A DNA stretch of 17,342 nt from NCBI GenBank assembly GCA_964448645.1, contig CAYUZY010000032.1, positions 1 through 17,342 of the forward strand, in the 5' to 3' direction. Origin of the DNA: GCA-2719315 sp964448645. Its GTDB lineage: Bacteria > Bacteroidota > Bacteroidia > Flavobacteriales > Flavobacteriaceae. The notes under the pieces are model-generated. The model was given only the letters and a program-made list of their open reading frames with translations. It ran no database searches and was not told where the DNA came from. Below, piece by piece: positions 7,692 through 14,537 of the stretch. The translations under genes were made by a program, and so were the position numbers. Positions within the stretch are counted from its first letter, which is position 1; each line of letters begins with the position of its first letter.

Positions 7692-7904
7692 TTATAGACA
7701 AGACCCTAAAGCCCATTTTTTGATTCCAAATGATTGAGCAACACAATCGTTTGAATAAGTAATTCCATTACATCCACAAACGGGATTATATTCTTTTGTA
7801 CATGCAATGTTAAGTTTTTCCTTAACTACACAATTTTCTTTGTCATCTTTTTCTGAACTACAATTAAAAAACATTAATATTATTAAAAATTTAATATTAT
7901 TCAT
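7692..7904 (-). CDS. Kazal-type serine protease inhibitor lipoprotein
   Basis: The 70-residue precursor has a short lipoprotein signal (LIILMFFNC, lipid Cys15) and then one Kazal domain. Six cysteines at 25, 35, 43, 45, 54 and 69 and the CTKEYNPVCGCNGITYSNDC core match the canonical C-T-x-E-Y-x-P-V-C-G-x-x-G-x-T-Y-x-N-x-C pattern. By alignment with ovomucoid third domain the P1 residue is Lys37, which predicts inhibition of trypsin-like proteases. The odd point is Cys45, where most Kazal domains have Asp or Ser two residues after the CG start. With Cys25 placed before the core it gives a shifted but still even set of cysteines. As an anchored periplasmic or surface protein it could guard the cell against external proteases. 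That role is inferred. Confidence 0.88.
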   Translation of the reverse strand: MNNIKFLIILMFFNCSSEKDDKENCVVKEKLNIACTKEYNPVCGCNGITYSNDCVAQSFGIKKWALGSCL

Positions 7905-7944
7905 TTTAAAGAATTGATAAAATTAATTTTTAAATATATTACAT

Positions 7945-8352
7945 ATGAAATTAAATACTAAAGACTTTTGTTTTTTGACATTTTTCTTAATTATAACATC
8001 TTGTTATAAAACTAAATCAGATTTACAAGGATTATGGAAATTTCATTCATATCTATCACAAGAAGGTAAAAAAAAATATATGGACAGTATTAATAACAAG
8101 TATTATTGGTCAATAGATGAAGGTCTTTTTGTAAAATCTATTCAATTTAATGGACATGATAGTATATATTATAAAAAAATACTTGTAAATAAAAATGAGA
8201 ATAATATATCCTTTGGTTTAAAATCAATGGAGAAAGTAACTTATTTTATAGAAAAAGATACTCTTTACTTATATCCTTTAGGCCAATATTTACCAGAAGA
8301 GTTAAACACGCCCTATACTGAAGAGTTAATTTTTGTTAAAATACTTAAATAA
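7945..8352 (+). CDS. Lipoprotein of unknown function, possibly lipocalin-like
   Basis: The 135-residue product has a lipoprotein signal ending ITSC (Cys20). The mature part begins near SDLQGLWKFHSY, the common opening of small lipocalin-like domains, where a Gly-x-Trp precedes the first strand. It continues as alternating probable beta strands (YYWSIDEGLFVKSIQF, SIYYKKILV, KVTYFIEKDTLYLYP). No catalytic motif is seen. It is divergent from the Kazal gene across 40 bases, which must hold both promoters. The strong hairpin directly after its stop mainly serves the opposite-strand gene. The family is not firmly recognised. Confidence 0.72.
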   Translation: MKLNTKDFCFLTFFLIITSCYKTKSDLQGLWKFHSYLSQEGKKKYMDSINNKYYWSIDEGLFVKSIQFNGHDSIYYKKILVNKNENNISFGLKSMEKVTYFIEKDTLYLYPLGQYLPEELNTPYTEELIFVKILK

Positions 8353-8381
8353 AAAAACCTTCATTTTAAAAATGAAGGTTT
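8351..8381 (-). terminator. Rho-independent terminator of the SnoaL-like gene
   Basis: A hairpin of 12 pairs at 8355-8366 and 8370-8381 around a 3-base loop (core AACCTTCATTT / AAATGAAGGTT). Read on the minus strand it follows the stop at 8406 and is succeeded by a run of seven T (8357-8351). For the plus-strand gene ending at 8352 it would lack a proper T tail, so it works mainly leftward. Confidence 0.8.
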
Positions 8382-8405
8382 AAAAAATAAATTTAGAAAT
8401 AAAAT

Positions 8406-8912
8406 TTATTCTTCTGATGTCTCTGGTGCTTTCATTGCTGCAGCCATAACTCCTGAAGCGTCAAAATAATCTCCTTGTATATGTATTTGACCTGCTCCAT
8501 TAAAATCGAAATAATGATATGCATTTACACTAACCACATTTCCTGTTTGAGAGTTTTTTGCAGTCCAGGTTCCATAAGTTCTAACGCTTCCATTAAAAAC
8601 TCCTAAGGAGTCAGTGCCAGGAAGCCAAACACTTTCTGAGTATGTAATGTCATCAAAATTATCTTGCCATCTTTTATTATCCGCAACAAGACCATCAAAA
8701 TTAGCTGGTTCTGTTCCTATAAAGGGAGAGTGATATGTAACGCCAGGGCAAATAAGAGGTTTTTGTGCCTCTATATCTTCAGTTTTAAATAATTCAAAAT
8801 ATTTTTTAGCAGTCGCTAGATTTGCTTCATATTTTGGATTAGTATCTTTAGGTGTTGTTTCACATGAGAAAATGAAAGCAACAACTAATAATAATATTAA
8901 GGATTTTTTCAT
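8406..8912 (-). CDS. NTF2/SnoaL-like domain lipoprotein
   Basis: The 168-residue product has a lipoprotein signal (LILLLVVAFIFSC, Cys17). Residues ~33-155 look like an NTF2-like cone: an opening helix (NLATAKKYFELFKTEDIEAQ), a CPGVTYHSPFIGTEP segment, a helix with DNKRWQDNFDDITYSE, and late strands with GVFNGSVRTYGTWTAK and VVSVNAYHYFDFNGAGQIHIQGDYFD. This pattern is typical of SnoaL-like proteins, which can be isomerases, hydrolases or pure binding domains. No catalytic residues can be assigned. It lies 55 bases downstream of the TIM-barrel gene on the same strand, with its own TATATTTG promoter box, and is followed by a terminator. It may be cotranscribed in part. The function is unknown. 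Confidence 0.75.
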   Translation of the reverse strand: MKKSLILLLVVAFIFSCETTPKDTNPKYEANLATAKKYFELFKTEDIEAQKPLICPGVTYHSPFIGTEPANFDGLVADNKRWQDNFDDITYSESVWLPGTDSLGVFNGSVRTYGTWTAKNSQTGNVVSVNAYHYFDFNGAGQIHIQGDYFDASGVMAAAMKAPETSEE

Positions 8913-8935
8913 TATTAAATTTTTAAGATTATACC

Positions 8936-8943
8936 CAAATATA
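8936..8943 (-). promoter_or_regulatory. Possible Bacteroidota -7 promoter box for the SnoaL-like gene
   Basis: Read on the minus strand, 8943-8936 is TATATTTG, a match to TAnnTTTG, about 24 bases before the start codon at 8912. No convincing TTG lies at the usual -33 distance. It suggests the lipoprotein gene can be transcribed apart from the two genes upstream. Confidence 0.4.
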
Positions 8944-8967
8944 CGATTTTACAATAACCATAAAATA

Positions 8968-9966
8968 TTATATATATTTTTCTAATAGTTTTTTTGTAGC
9001 TAAGATCCCGTCATGAGTTGATAGATGATTGTTTTTTTGACTAAAAGTATCTCTTATAGCTCCTTCATACTCAATTGATATATAACCTTCAAAATTAGAT
9101 TTTTTTATAAGTCTAACCATTTTTTTAAAATTCGTAGTTGTTTCATTACCTTTTAAATCAAACTGAGTTGATTTAGCGCTTATTCCTTTAGCATAAGGTA
9201 ATAATTCTTTAACTCCAAGATATTTGTCATATTGACTGAAGCATTTTGCAGAAAAGTTCAAGTTCAAATCTCTTTTAACACAAAAGTTTAAAGTTCCAAA
9301 ATCGGGCAAAGTTCCTAGATTTTTATTATTTATTTTATTAACTAAATTGACCAACCATTTAGCATCTCCAGTATGGCCTCCATGATTTTCAATTACAATG
9401 CTTATGTTTTTGTCTGAACTATATTCTAAGAGTTTAGAAATACTCTCTATAGAAACTTTCATTACTTCTTCCTTACTAGCATCTGACCACAAATTAATTC
9501 TAATGGAGTCGCATTCTATTGATTTTGCAGCATCAATCCATGGTTTATGATCTTCAATAGCTTGATTCCTTTCTTTTTTATCAATTGATGCTAAACTATT
9601 GCCTTGTTTCATTGTCTGCATATCAAGTAAATCAACTAATATTATAGTATTTTTAATTCCATAGTCATTAGACTTTAGTCTTAGCTCATTTAAAAAACTT
9701 GAATTTTTTTCTTTACCCATAAATGGAATTGACCAGAATTCAGCCCCATCAAGATTATAGGTCTCTCTTACAATTTTTGAAAAATTTGACAAATCAAAAT
9801 TGCCTTTATAAAATTCTGAAGCAAAAGAGAAGCATTGAAGAGATATTTTTAATTTATTAGAAACATAGTTTGCAAATAAATTATTATTTAACAAAGAGGA
9901 ACTTAAGCTAATAGCCGCTGTGCCTTTAAATATATTTTTTATAAATCTTCTTCTATTTTTCTTCAT
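8968..9966 (-). CDS. Tat-exported sugar phosphate isomerase/epimerase-like TIM barrel
   Basis: The 332-residue protein begins MKKNRRRFIKNIFKGTAAIS, a textbook twin-arginine leader (RRRFIK), so it is folded with cofactor or metal before export to the periplasm. The mature part is a xylose-isomerase-like/AP-endonuclease-2 TIM barrel. Likely metal ligands are Glu193 and His195 (VIENHGG), Asp222 (LPDFGTLNF) and Glu299 or Glu301 (SIEYEG). SIRINLW (154-160) and KGISAKSTQFD (260-270) are further barrel strands of the family. Exported members occur with Gfo/Idh/MocA and DUF1080 proteins and are thought to act on keto-sugars. It starts two bases after the PHP gene stop, so the two are one transcription unit. 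The substrate and reaction are unknown. Confidence 0.88.
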   Translation of the reverse strand: MKKNRRRFIKNIFKGTAAISLSSSLLNNNLFANYVSNKLKISLQCFSFASEFYKGNFDLSNFSKIVRETYNLDGAEFWSIPFMGKEKNSSFLNELRLKSNDYGIKNTIILVDLLDMQTMKQGNSLASIDKKERNQAIEDHKPWIDAAKSIECDSIRINLWSDASKEEVMKVSIESISKLLEYSSDKNISIVIENHGGHTGDAKWLVNLVNKINNKNLGTLPDFGTLNFCVKRDLNLNFSAKCFSQYDKYLGVKELLPYAKGISAKSTQFDLKGNETTTNFKKMVRLIKKSNFEGYISIEYEGAIRDTFSQKNNHLSTHDGILATKKLLEKYI

Positions 9967-9968
9967 GT

Positions 9969-11114
9969 TTATTTTATATTAAGATTATAATTAATTTTTG
10001 TATGATTTTTTGGCCCTTCCAAAGCATTTAAGACAATAAAAGGTAAAGTAATTTTATCAATAATTTTGTGTGTTTTTATTCTAAGCTTTAATATAGAGTA
10101 TGGAGGTATTAAAATTATATCACTATCATCGTGAAAACTATATTGCCCTGTATACTTTAATTGAATTTTAGCTGCACTTTTATTAGTGATTGTTGTGTGT
10201 AGTATTGTTTTTCCTTTTGGATAAAAGGGTTTGGAAAAAATTAAATTAGACTTAAGAACTTTGTTTAGGACATTTTTTTTACCAATTAATAGGTCTTTAA
10301 ACCAAACAAGAGTTTCTCCTTTAAATAGAGCTTTTTTTAAATCAGAATCAGAAAGGCCTTTTGTTAAAACAAAAGTTATGGGTCTATGTCCTCCTTTTGA
10401 AATATCATGAGTCCATTCTGTAAGTTCATGAATATCAGAATTACCAAGAATTGTTAAGTTATTATTTATAGCAATTTGAAAAGCCTCTTCAGAAAAAGTA
10501 GTCTCATTTACAACTTCAATTCCATGAAGAAGTTTTTTGTTTACTAAATAAGTTTGAAATTTTTTGAGTCTTGCAATTCCTGTTGAATCCCAATTAGGAT
10601 GATTCCAAAAAACAAAGGCATTTTGTTTATTTGCCTCAATAATTCCAGTTAAAGAATCTTTTTGAACTAGTTTATTAGCATCTTTAAGAAAAATAGCATT
10701 AAAATGACCTGAGGGAGATATATCTCTTGTTATTTCAGACCCGTTTATAATTCTTAATTGTTTTGAGTTTTTATTATATTCTTTAGCTATGTTAAATGGT
10801 CGGTTCCTATCCGGATAAGGAATATCATCTATATGAGGCAAGTATTCAATATGATCAGTAATCGCTATCAAGTCAAGTCCTTCTTTTAAAGCTTCTTTTA
10901 CTCTTATATTAGGCCATACAGATCCATCTGAGAAAACAGTATGAATATGTAAGTCAGTACTAATGATTGAAAATCCTGAAGGAGCTAAGAAAAAAGGTTT
11001 TTTGTCTATAATTTGACCCTGTATAAATGAAAGGTTTATAGTTAGTAAGGAAAATAAATAAAAAAGCTTAGTATTACGAACTATAATTAGAGAAAAAGTT
11101 TTTAAATGTATCAC
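9969..11114 (-). CDS. Secreted PHP-domain phosphodiesterase (Sb-PDE-like)
   Basis: The 381-residue product has a long N-terminal leader with a hydrophobic core near residues 17-31, then a PHP metallo-hydrolase domain. The metal-binding set is complete: DLHIHT (His56, His58), FSDGS (Asp63), AITDH (Asp87, His88), INGSEIT (Glu127), GHFNA (His137), WNHPNW (His172) and NSDIHE (Asp227, His229). A C-terminal beta-rich domain (~260-381) follows, as in the Bacteroidota proteins that databases name Sb-PDE family phosphodiesterases. It should hydrolyse phosphate esters with a multinuclear metal centre outside the cytosol. It is two bases upstream of the TIM-barrel gene. The start chosen is the only ATG that keeps the signal. 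The extra ~12 residues before the hydrophobic core are longer than usual. Confidence 0.88.
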   Translation of the reverse strand: MIHLKTFSLIIVRNTKLFYLFSLLTINLSFIQGQIIDKKPFFLAPSGFSIISTDLHIHTVFSDGSVWPNIRVKEALKEGLDLIAITDHIEYLPHIDDIPYPDRNRPFNIAKEYNKNSKQLRIINGSEITRDISPSGHFNAIFLKDANKLVQKDSLTGIIEANKQNAFVFWNHPNWDSTGIARLKKFQTYLVNKKLLHGIEVVNETTFSEEAFQIAINNNLTILGNSDIHELTEWTHDISKGGHRPITFVLTKGLSDSDLKKALFKGETLVWFKDLLIGKKNVLNKVLKSNLIFSKPFYPKGKTILHTTITNKSAAKIQLKYTGQYSFHDDSDIILIPPYSILKLRIKTHKIIDKITLPFIVLNALEGPKNHTKINYNLNIK

Positions 11115-11216
11115 ATTTTAAAGATAATAATATATCAAATTATTTACTATTAATGGTTAGTATATTTTTTTTATGAAAAATAATTGTATTTTAATACTTA
11201 AATTAAAAAAAAAATT

Positions 11217-11861
11217 ATGAAATACTTTATATTATTAATATCATCTATGTTTTTGTTTATAGGTTGTCAGCAAGAAGTTAAACCGGAAGCGAATATAGAA
11301 GAAAAATCAAATGGAGAGCCGGAAGGTCCTCACACATCTGTAGAATGGAGAGTTTGGGCATATAGTACAGCCGCTCCTTCTTTTATAGCTGAAAAGGCAA
11401 CTGTTGTTAGTGTTGACAATAAAGTTTTACGTGAAGGAACTAATGGTTGGACTTGTATGGCTGCAAATCCTAGAGGAATTTCTGACCCTGAGAATGGTTG
11501 GAAAGATGCACATGATGCAATGCCAATGTGTGGTGATGCTGAAACTATGAAATGGGTTATGGCATATATGAGTGGAACAAAACCTGAGTTAGATAGAGAT
11601 GGATGGGCATATATGTTACATGGAGATATGGGAGAAGATAATACAACACCTTTGGTGTTTAATAAAGAAGATGCAAAAGATCCTAGTCAATGGATAGAAT
11701 CAGGACCACATCTAATGTTAATGCCTAAAGATCCAGCTAGTTTGGAGGGGTATACAACTGATTTTAATGAAGGTTCTCCTTATGTTATGTTTGGTGGAAC
11801 TCAATATGCTCATATGATGATACCTGTTGAAGGTTATTATTCTTATCAAGCTAAGAAATAA
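11217..11861 (+). CDS. Conserved lipoprotein of unknown function, rich in Met and Trp
   Basis: The 214-residue product has a lipoprotein signal ending MFLFIGC (Cys17), an acidic linker (EANIEEKSNGEPEG), and a domain from about residue 37 to the end. Its repeated small motifs are striking: VLREGTNGWTCMAANP, HDAMPMCGDAETMKWVMAY, DGWAYMLHGDMGEDNTTP, GPHLMLMPKD and YVMFGGTQYAHMMIPV. Two Cys outside the lipobox (GWTCM and PMCGD) may form a disulfide. I recall similar unnamed proteins in marine bacteria but cannot name the family. The many Met and His residues (HLMLMP, YAHMMIP) could bind metal, which is a guess. The gene stands alone with a strong terminator after it. Confidence 0.82.
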   Translation: MKYFILLISSMFLFIGCQQEVKPEANIEEKSNGEPEGPHTSVEWRVWAYSTAAPSFIAEKATVVSVDNKVLREGTNGWTCMAANPRGISDPENGWKDAHDAMPMCGDAETMKWVMAYMSGTKPELDRDGWAYMLHGDMGEDNTTPLVFNKEDAKDPSQWIESGPHLMLMPKDPASLEGYTTDFNEGSPYVMFGGTQYAHMMIPVEGYYSYQAKK

Positions 11862-11881
11862 CCCTTAATTACTTTTAAAAT

Positions 11882-11915
11882 AAAATCCAGTCAAATAATT
11901 TGTCTGGATTTTTTT
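11882..11915. terminator. Bidirectional terminator between convergent genes
   Basis: AAATCCAG and CTGGATTT pair as an outer stem, with inner CAAA/TTTG pairs around a TAA loop and one T-T mismatch. A T-run follows on the plus strand (11909-11915) and TTTTATTTTA follows on the minus strand. It ends the lipoprotein gene at 11861 and also the small membrane protein gene whose stop is at 11922. Confidence 0.85.
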
Positions 11916-11921
11916 ATGATT

Positions 11922-12260
11922 TTATGTCATATAATAACCTAAAAAAACGCCAAGTGTTAAACCAACTATAGTTGCAACTATAAATGTTTTTCTAAATTTT
12001 TTTTTGTCTGAATACAGCTTAAAGGCTAATTTGTTTAAAAAATCTAATTGAGAAGGATAAATTTTCTTATCCTCTAATCCTTGATATATTTTAACTGCTT
12101 TAATTATAAAATACATACCAATTCCACTAAATATTAAAACTCCAAATAATTGAGGGATTTCAGGAAGTGTATTAATTCTAAAAAACAATAATATAAGTCC
12201 TATAATAATAAAACAGTATCCATATAAAATATTTCTCCAGTAATCGTTTTTTGTTTTCAT
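11922..12260 (-). CDS. Small membrane protein of unknown function
   Basis: The 112-residue protein has three probable transmembrane helices: residues ~11-28 (ILYGYCFIIIGLILLFF), ~38-56 (FGVLIFSGIGMYFIIKAV) and ~92-110 (TFIVATIVGLTLGVFLGYY). Between the second and third lies a polar, Lys-rich loop (DKKIYPSQLDFLNKLAFKLYSDKKKFRK), probably cytosolic by the positive-inside rule. No known domain is recognised. It is divergent from the esterase gene across 93 bases and shares a terminator with the lipoprotein gene. The membrane topology supports it as a real gene. The function is unknown. Confidence 0.75.
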   Translation of the reverse strand: MKTKNDYWRNILYGYCFIIIGLILLFFRINTLPEIPQLFGVLIFSGIGMYFIIKAVKIYQGLEDKKIYPSQLDFLNKLAFKLYSDKKKFRKTFIVATIVGLTLGVFLGYYMT

Positions 12261-12353
12261 GAATTTTAAATTATATTTTCAGTAGGCTAAAATATATTTA
12301 TTTCTTTTATATGATAACTTTTTTATGATAATAAGTTATTTTAGAAAAAAAAT

Positions 12354-13265
12354 ATGAAAAGAGCTTTATTTGTATTTTTCTTAATTAAGATTTCATTCTT
12401 ATCCTCACAGAATAAAATTATTGAATTATGGGATGAAATTCCTAATCATATCAAAACTAATGAAAAAGAAATAGTAAGCAAAACAGATATTATTCGAATA
12501 AAAAATGTAATAAAACCGACAATAGAAGTTTTTTTACCAGCAAAACAAAATGCTACAGGAAGAGGTGTTTTAATTTGTCCTGGAGGTGGTTATGAAATTC
12601 TTGCTTATGACTGGGAAGGAACAGATATAGCTAAATGGTTTAATTCTAAGGGAATTGCTGCATTTGTTTTAAAATATAGGCTGCCAAATTCAAAATCGGT
12701 TAAAGTACCTCATAAAGCTCCTCTTCAAGATGCTCAAAGAGCCATGAGAATAATTAGAAATAATTATAAAGAATATAATGTAGATAAAGATAAAATAGGA
12801 GTAATGGGATTTTCTGCAGGAGGTCATTTAGCAAGTACCTTAGGAACCCAATATGATAAACCCAATGATTTTATGGAAAAAGAAATAGACAAGGTTTCAG
12901 CTAAACCAAATTTTATGATTTTAATTTATCCAGTTATTTCTATGAAAAATAATATAACCCATGTGGGGTCAAAAAAGAATTTGTTAGGATTAAACCCACC
13001 TAATATTAGAGTGTTAGAATTTTCCAATGAACTTCAAGTAAATGAATTAACCCCAAGAACTTTTCTTTTGCATTCACAAGATGATACGGGTGTTCCTGTT
13101 GAGAATAGTTTGGTATTCTATAAATCACTTAAAAAACATAATATTCCTTCAGAAATGAATTTATATTCATATGGAGGGCATGGTTATTCTTTTGCAATAG
13201 GGAAGGGTCACTTACAAAATTGGCCTGAAAGGTTACATCAATGGATAATTTCACTAGACAATTAA
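12354..13265 (+). CDS. Secreted alpha/beta hydrolase, acetyl(xylan) esterase-like
   Basis: The 303-residue protein has a signal peptide (residues 1-19, ending SFLSSQ). The alpha/beta hydrolase fold shows the oxyanion-loop strand VLICPGGGYEIL (72-83), DWEGTDIAKWFNSKGIAAFVLKYRLP (87-111), the nucleophile elbow GFSAGGH with Ser154, an acid near Asp243/Asp244 in HSQDDTGVPVEN, and His276 in GGHGY. The PGGGY and YRLP signatures are typical of Bacteroidota carbohydrate-esterase-like enzymes that remove acetyl or feruloyl groups from sugars. The family (BD-FAE/acetyl-esterase type) is reliable and the substrate is inferred. Its last 12 bases overlap the tail of the convergent MFS gene. A weak inverted repeat, ATAACTT/AAGTTAT at 12314-12339, lies in its leader. 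Confidence 0.9.
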   Translation: MKRALFVFFLIKISFLSSQNKIIELWDEIPNHIKTNEKEIVSKTDIIRIKNVIKPTIEVFLPAKQNATGRGVLICPGGGYEILAYDWEGTDIAKWFNSKGIAAFVLKYRLPNSKSVKVPHKAPLQDAQRAMRIIRNNYKEYNVDKDKIGVMGFSAGGHLASTLGTQYDKPNDFMEKEIDKVSAKPNFMILIYPVISMKNNITHVGSKKNLLGLNPPNIRVLEFSNELQVNELTPRTFLLHSQDDTGVPVENSLVFYKSLKKHNIPSEMNLYSYGGHGYSFAIGKGHLQNWPERLHQWIISLDN

Positions 13266-14537
13266 TTTAAATGTTTTATTTGAAATTTTAGCAAATTTTA
13301 TTGAGGCTATAAGGCCAAATAAAGAAAAAACAAGGAGCATGCTAAAGACGTATTGATGACCAAGAGCTCCAGGGTAATTGTCTAAAAAATAGCCCATAAC
13401 AGGACTTGCAAAAATGTCTGGAGTGTAACCAACTACAGATATTATGCCAACAGCAGTTCCCATTATACCTATAGGAATATTTCCTTCTTGAAAAATAGCA
13501 TAATATAAAGCCCTAGCTGCATATGTTCCAACTGCCACTATAATTATTGATAAGAAGAAGATAAAATTCATTTCTGAATTAATTACTCCAATAGTAAATA
13601 TTGATGCCCCAAATAACATAATAATAAAACCTATTATTATCCATGATGAGGAATTTGTTCTATCTGCTAATAATCCAATTAAAACACAAACTATAGGCCT
13701 TAAATATAATTGCAAAGATCCAACTTCTGAAGCTTTAATTTGATCAAAAAACATAACATCAGAAGCATAAAGAGAGTAAATATCAGTTGTTTTATAACCT
13801 ACATATGCAGACATTATAATAATCATTAGTAACCAAACTGATTTTAGCTTTAGAACTTCTTTAATTTTTTTTACTGAACTTATTGAAGAAAGATTTTCTG
13901 ATTTAATATCTTCTTTTGTATTCATAAATAAAAGAACTAATAATCCAACTAAGGTAATTAACAGTGAAGAAAATAAAATAACATATTTAAAAGCTTCTTG
14001 ACGTTCTATTATATTAGATGAACTTATATCATTTGTTAAGCTAATAGAAAAAATATAAACGCTAATACTTCCTATTAAAGCAGCAACTATTCCTCTTCCA
14101 CCATCTAAATATCCATATGCTCTTCCTTGACTATTAGATCCACCCCATAATCTTGTTGCTTTAATCATAGCTCCCCAAAATAATAATACTGTTGTTACAC
14201 CCCAATATCCATATAGGATTATTAAAATATTGTATGACGGGAATGTTGCCAACAAGACTCCACCTAATGCAGTTGAGAAAAGGGCTATAGAGATTAATTT
14301 TCTTGGCGAATAATTATCTGCAATAACTCCACCAAAAATATATGAGAATATAGCAACAACACCATAAACTGTAAATAAACTTCCTAATTCAAAATTTGAT
14401 AGACTAAAAACATCTAAAAATGTTGGTCTAAAAATTCGAGCTAGGACATAGGGAAGTATATAAATGCATTCTCCAGAAAGAATTAACAGAATTATATTTG
14501 ATAAATCCCTTTTTTTTCTCATTAATATTTTTAACAT
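13254..14537 (-). CDS. Major facilitator superfamily transporter
   Basis: The 427-residue integral membrane protein has about 12 hydrophobic helices in two halves joined by a polar Lys/Glu/Ser-rich loop (~residues 207-228). The MFS signature between helices 2 and 3 is present as FGGVIADNYSPRKL (68-81). A RLWGGSNSQGRAYGYLDGGRG stretch (129-149) marks helix 4-5 of an OPA/GPH-like subgroup common in Flavobacteriia. The ATG at 14537 abuts the mnmE stop with no gap. A second ATG six residues in (MRKKRDL, 14522) is equally possible and gives a typical basic start. It is cotranscribed with mnmE. The substrate cannot be told. A small organic anion or sugar is possible from subgroup habits only. Confidence 0.88.
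   Translation of the reverse strand: MLKILMRKKRDLSNIILLILSGECIYILPYVLARIFRPTFLDVFSLSNFELGSLFTVYGVVAIFSYIFGGVIADNYSPRKLISIALFSTALGGVLLATFPSYNILIILYGYWGVTTVLLFWGAMIKATRLWGGSNSQGRAYGYLDGGRGIVAALIGSISVYIFSISLTNDISSSNIIERQEAFKYVILFSSLLITLVGLLVLLFMNTKEDIKSENLSSISSVKKIKEVLKLKSVWLLMIIIMSAYVGYKTTDIYSLYASDVMFFDQIKASEVGSLQLYLRPIVCVLIGLLADRTNSSSWIIIGFIIMLFGASIFTIGVINSEMNFIFFLSIIIVAVGTYAARALYYAIFQEGNIPIGIMGTAVGIISVVGYTPDIFASPVMGYFLDNYPGALGHQYVFSMLLVFSLFGLIASIKFAKISNKTFKLIV

Noticed and set aside
12314..12339. ATAACTT/AAGTTAT inverted repeat as an operator or riboswitch
   Set aside because: Seven-base arms with a 12-base spacer in AT-rich DNA are expected by chance. I only mention it in the esterase entry.
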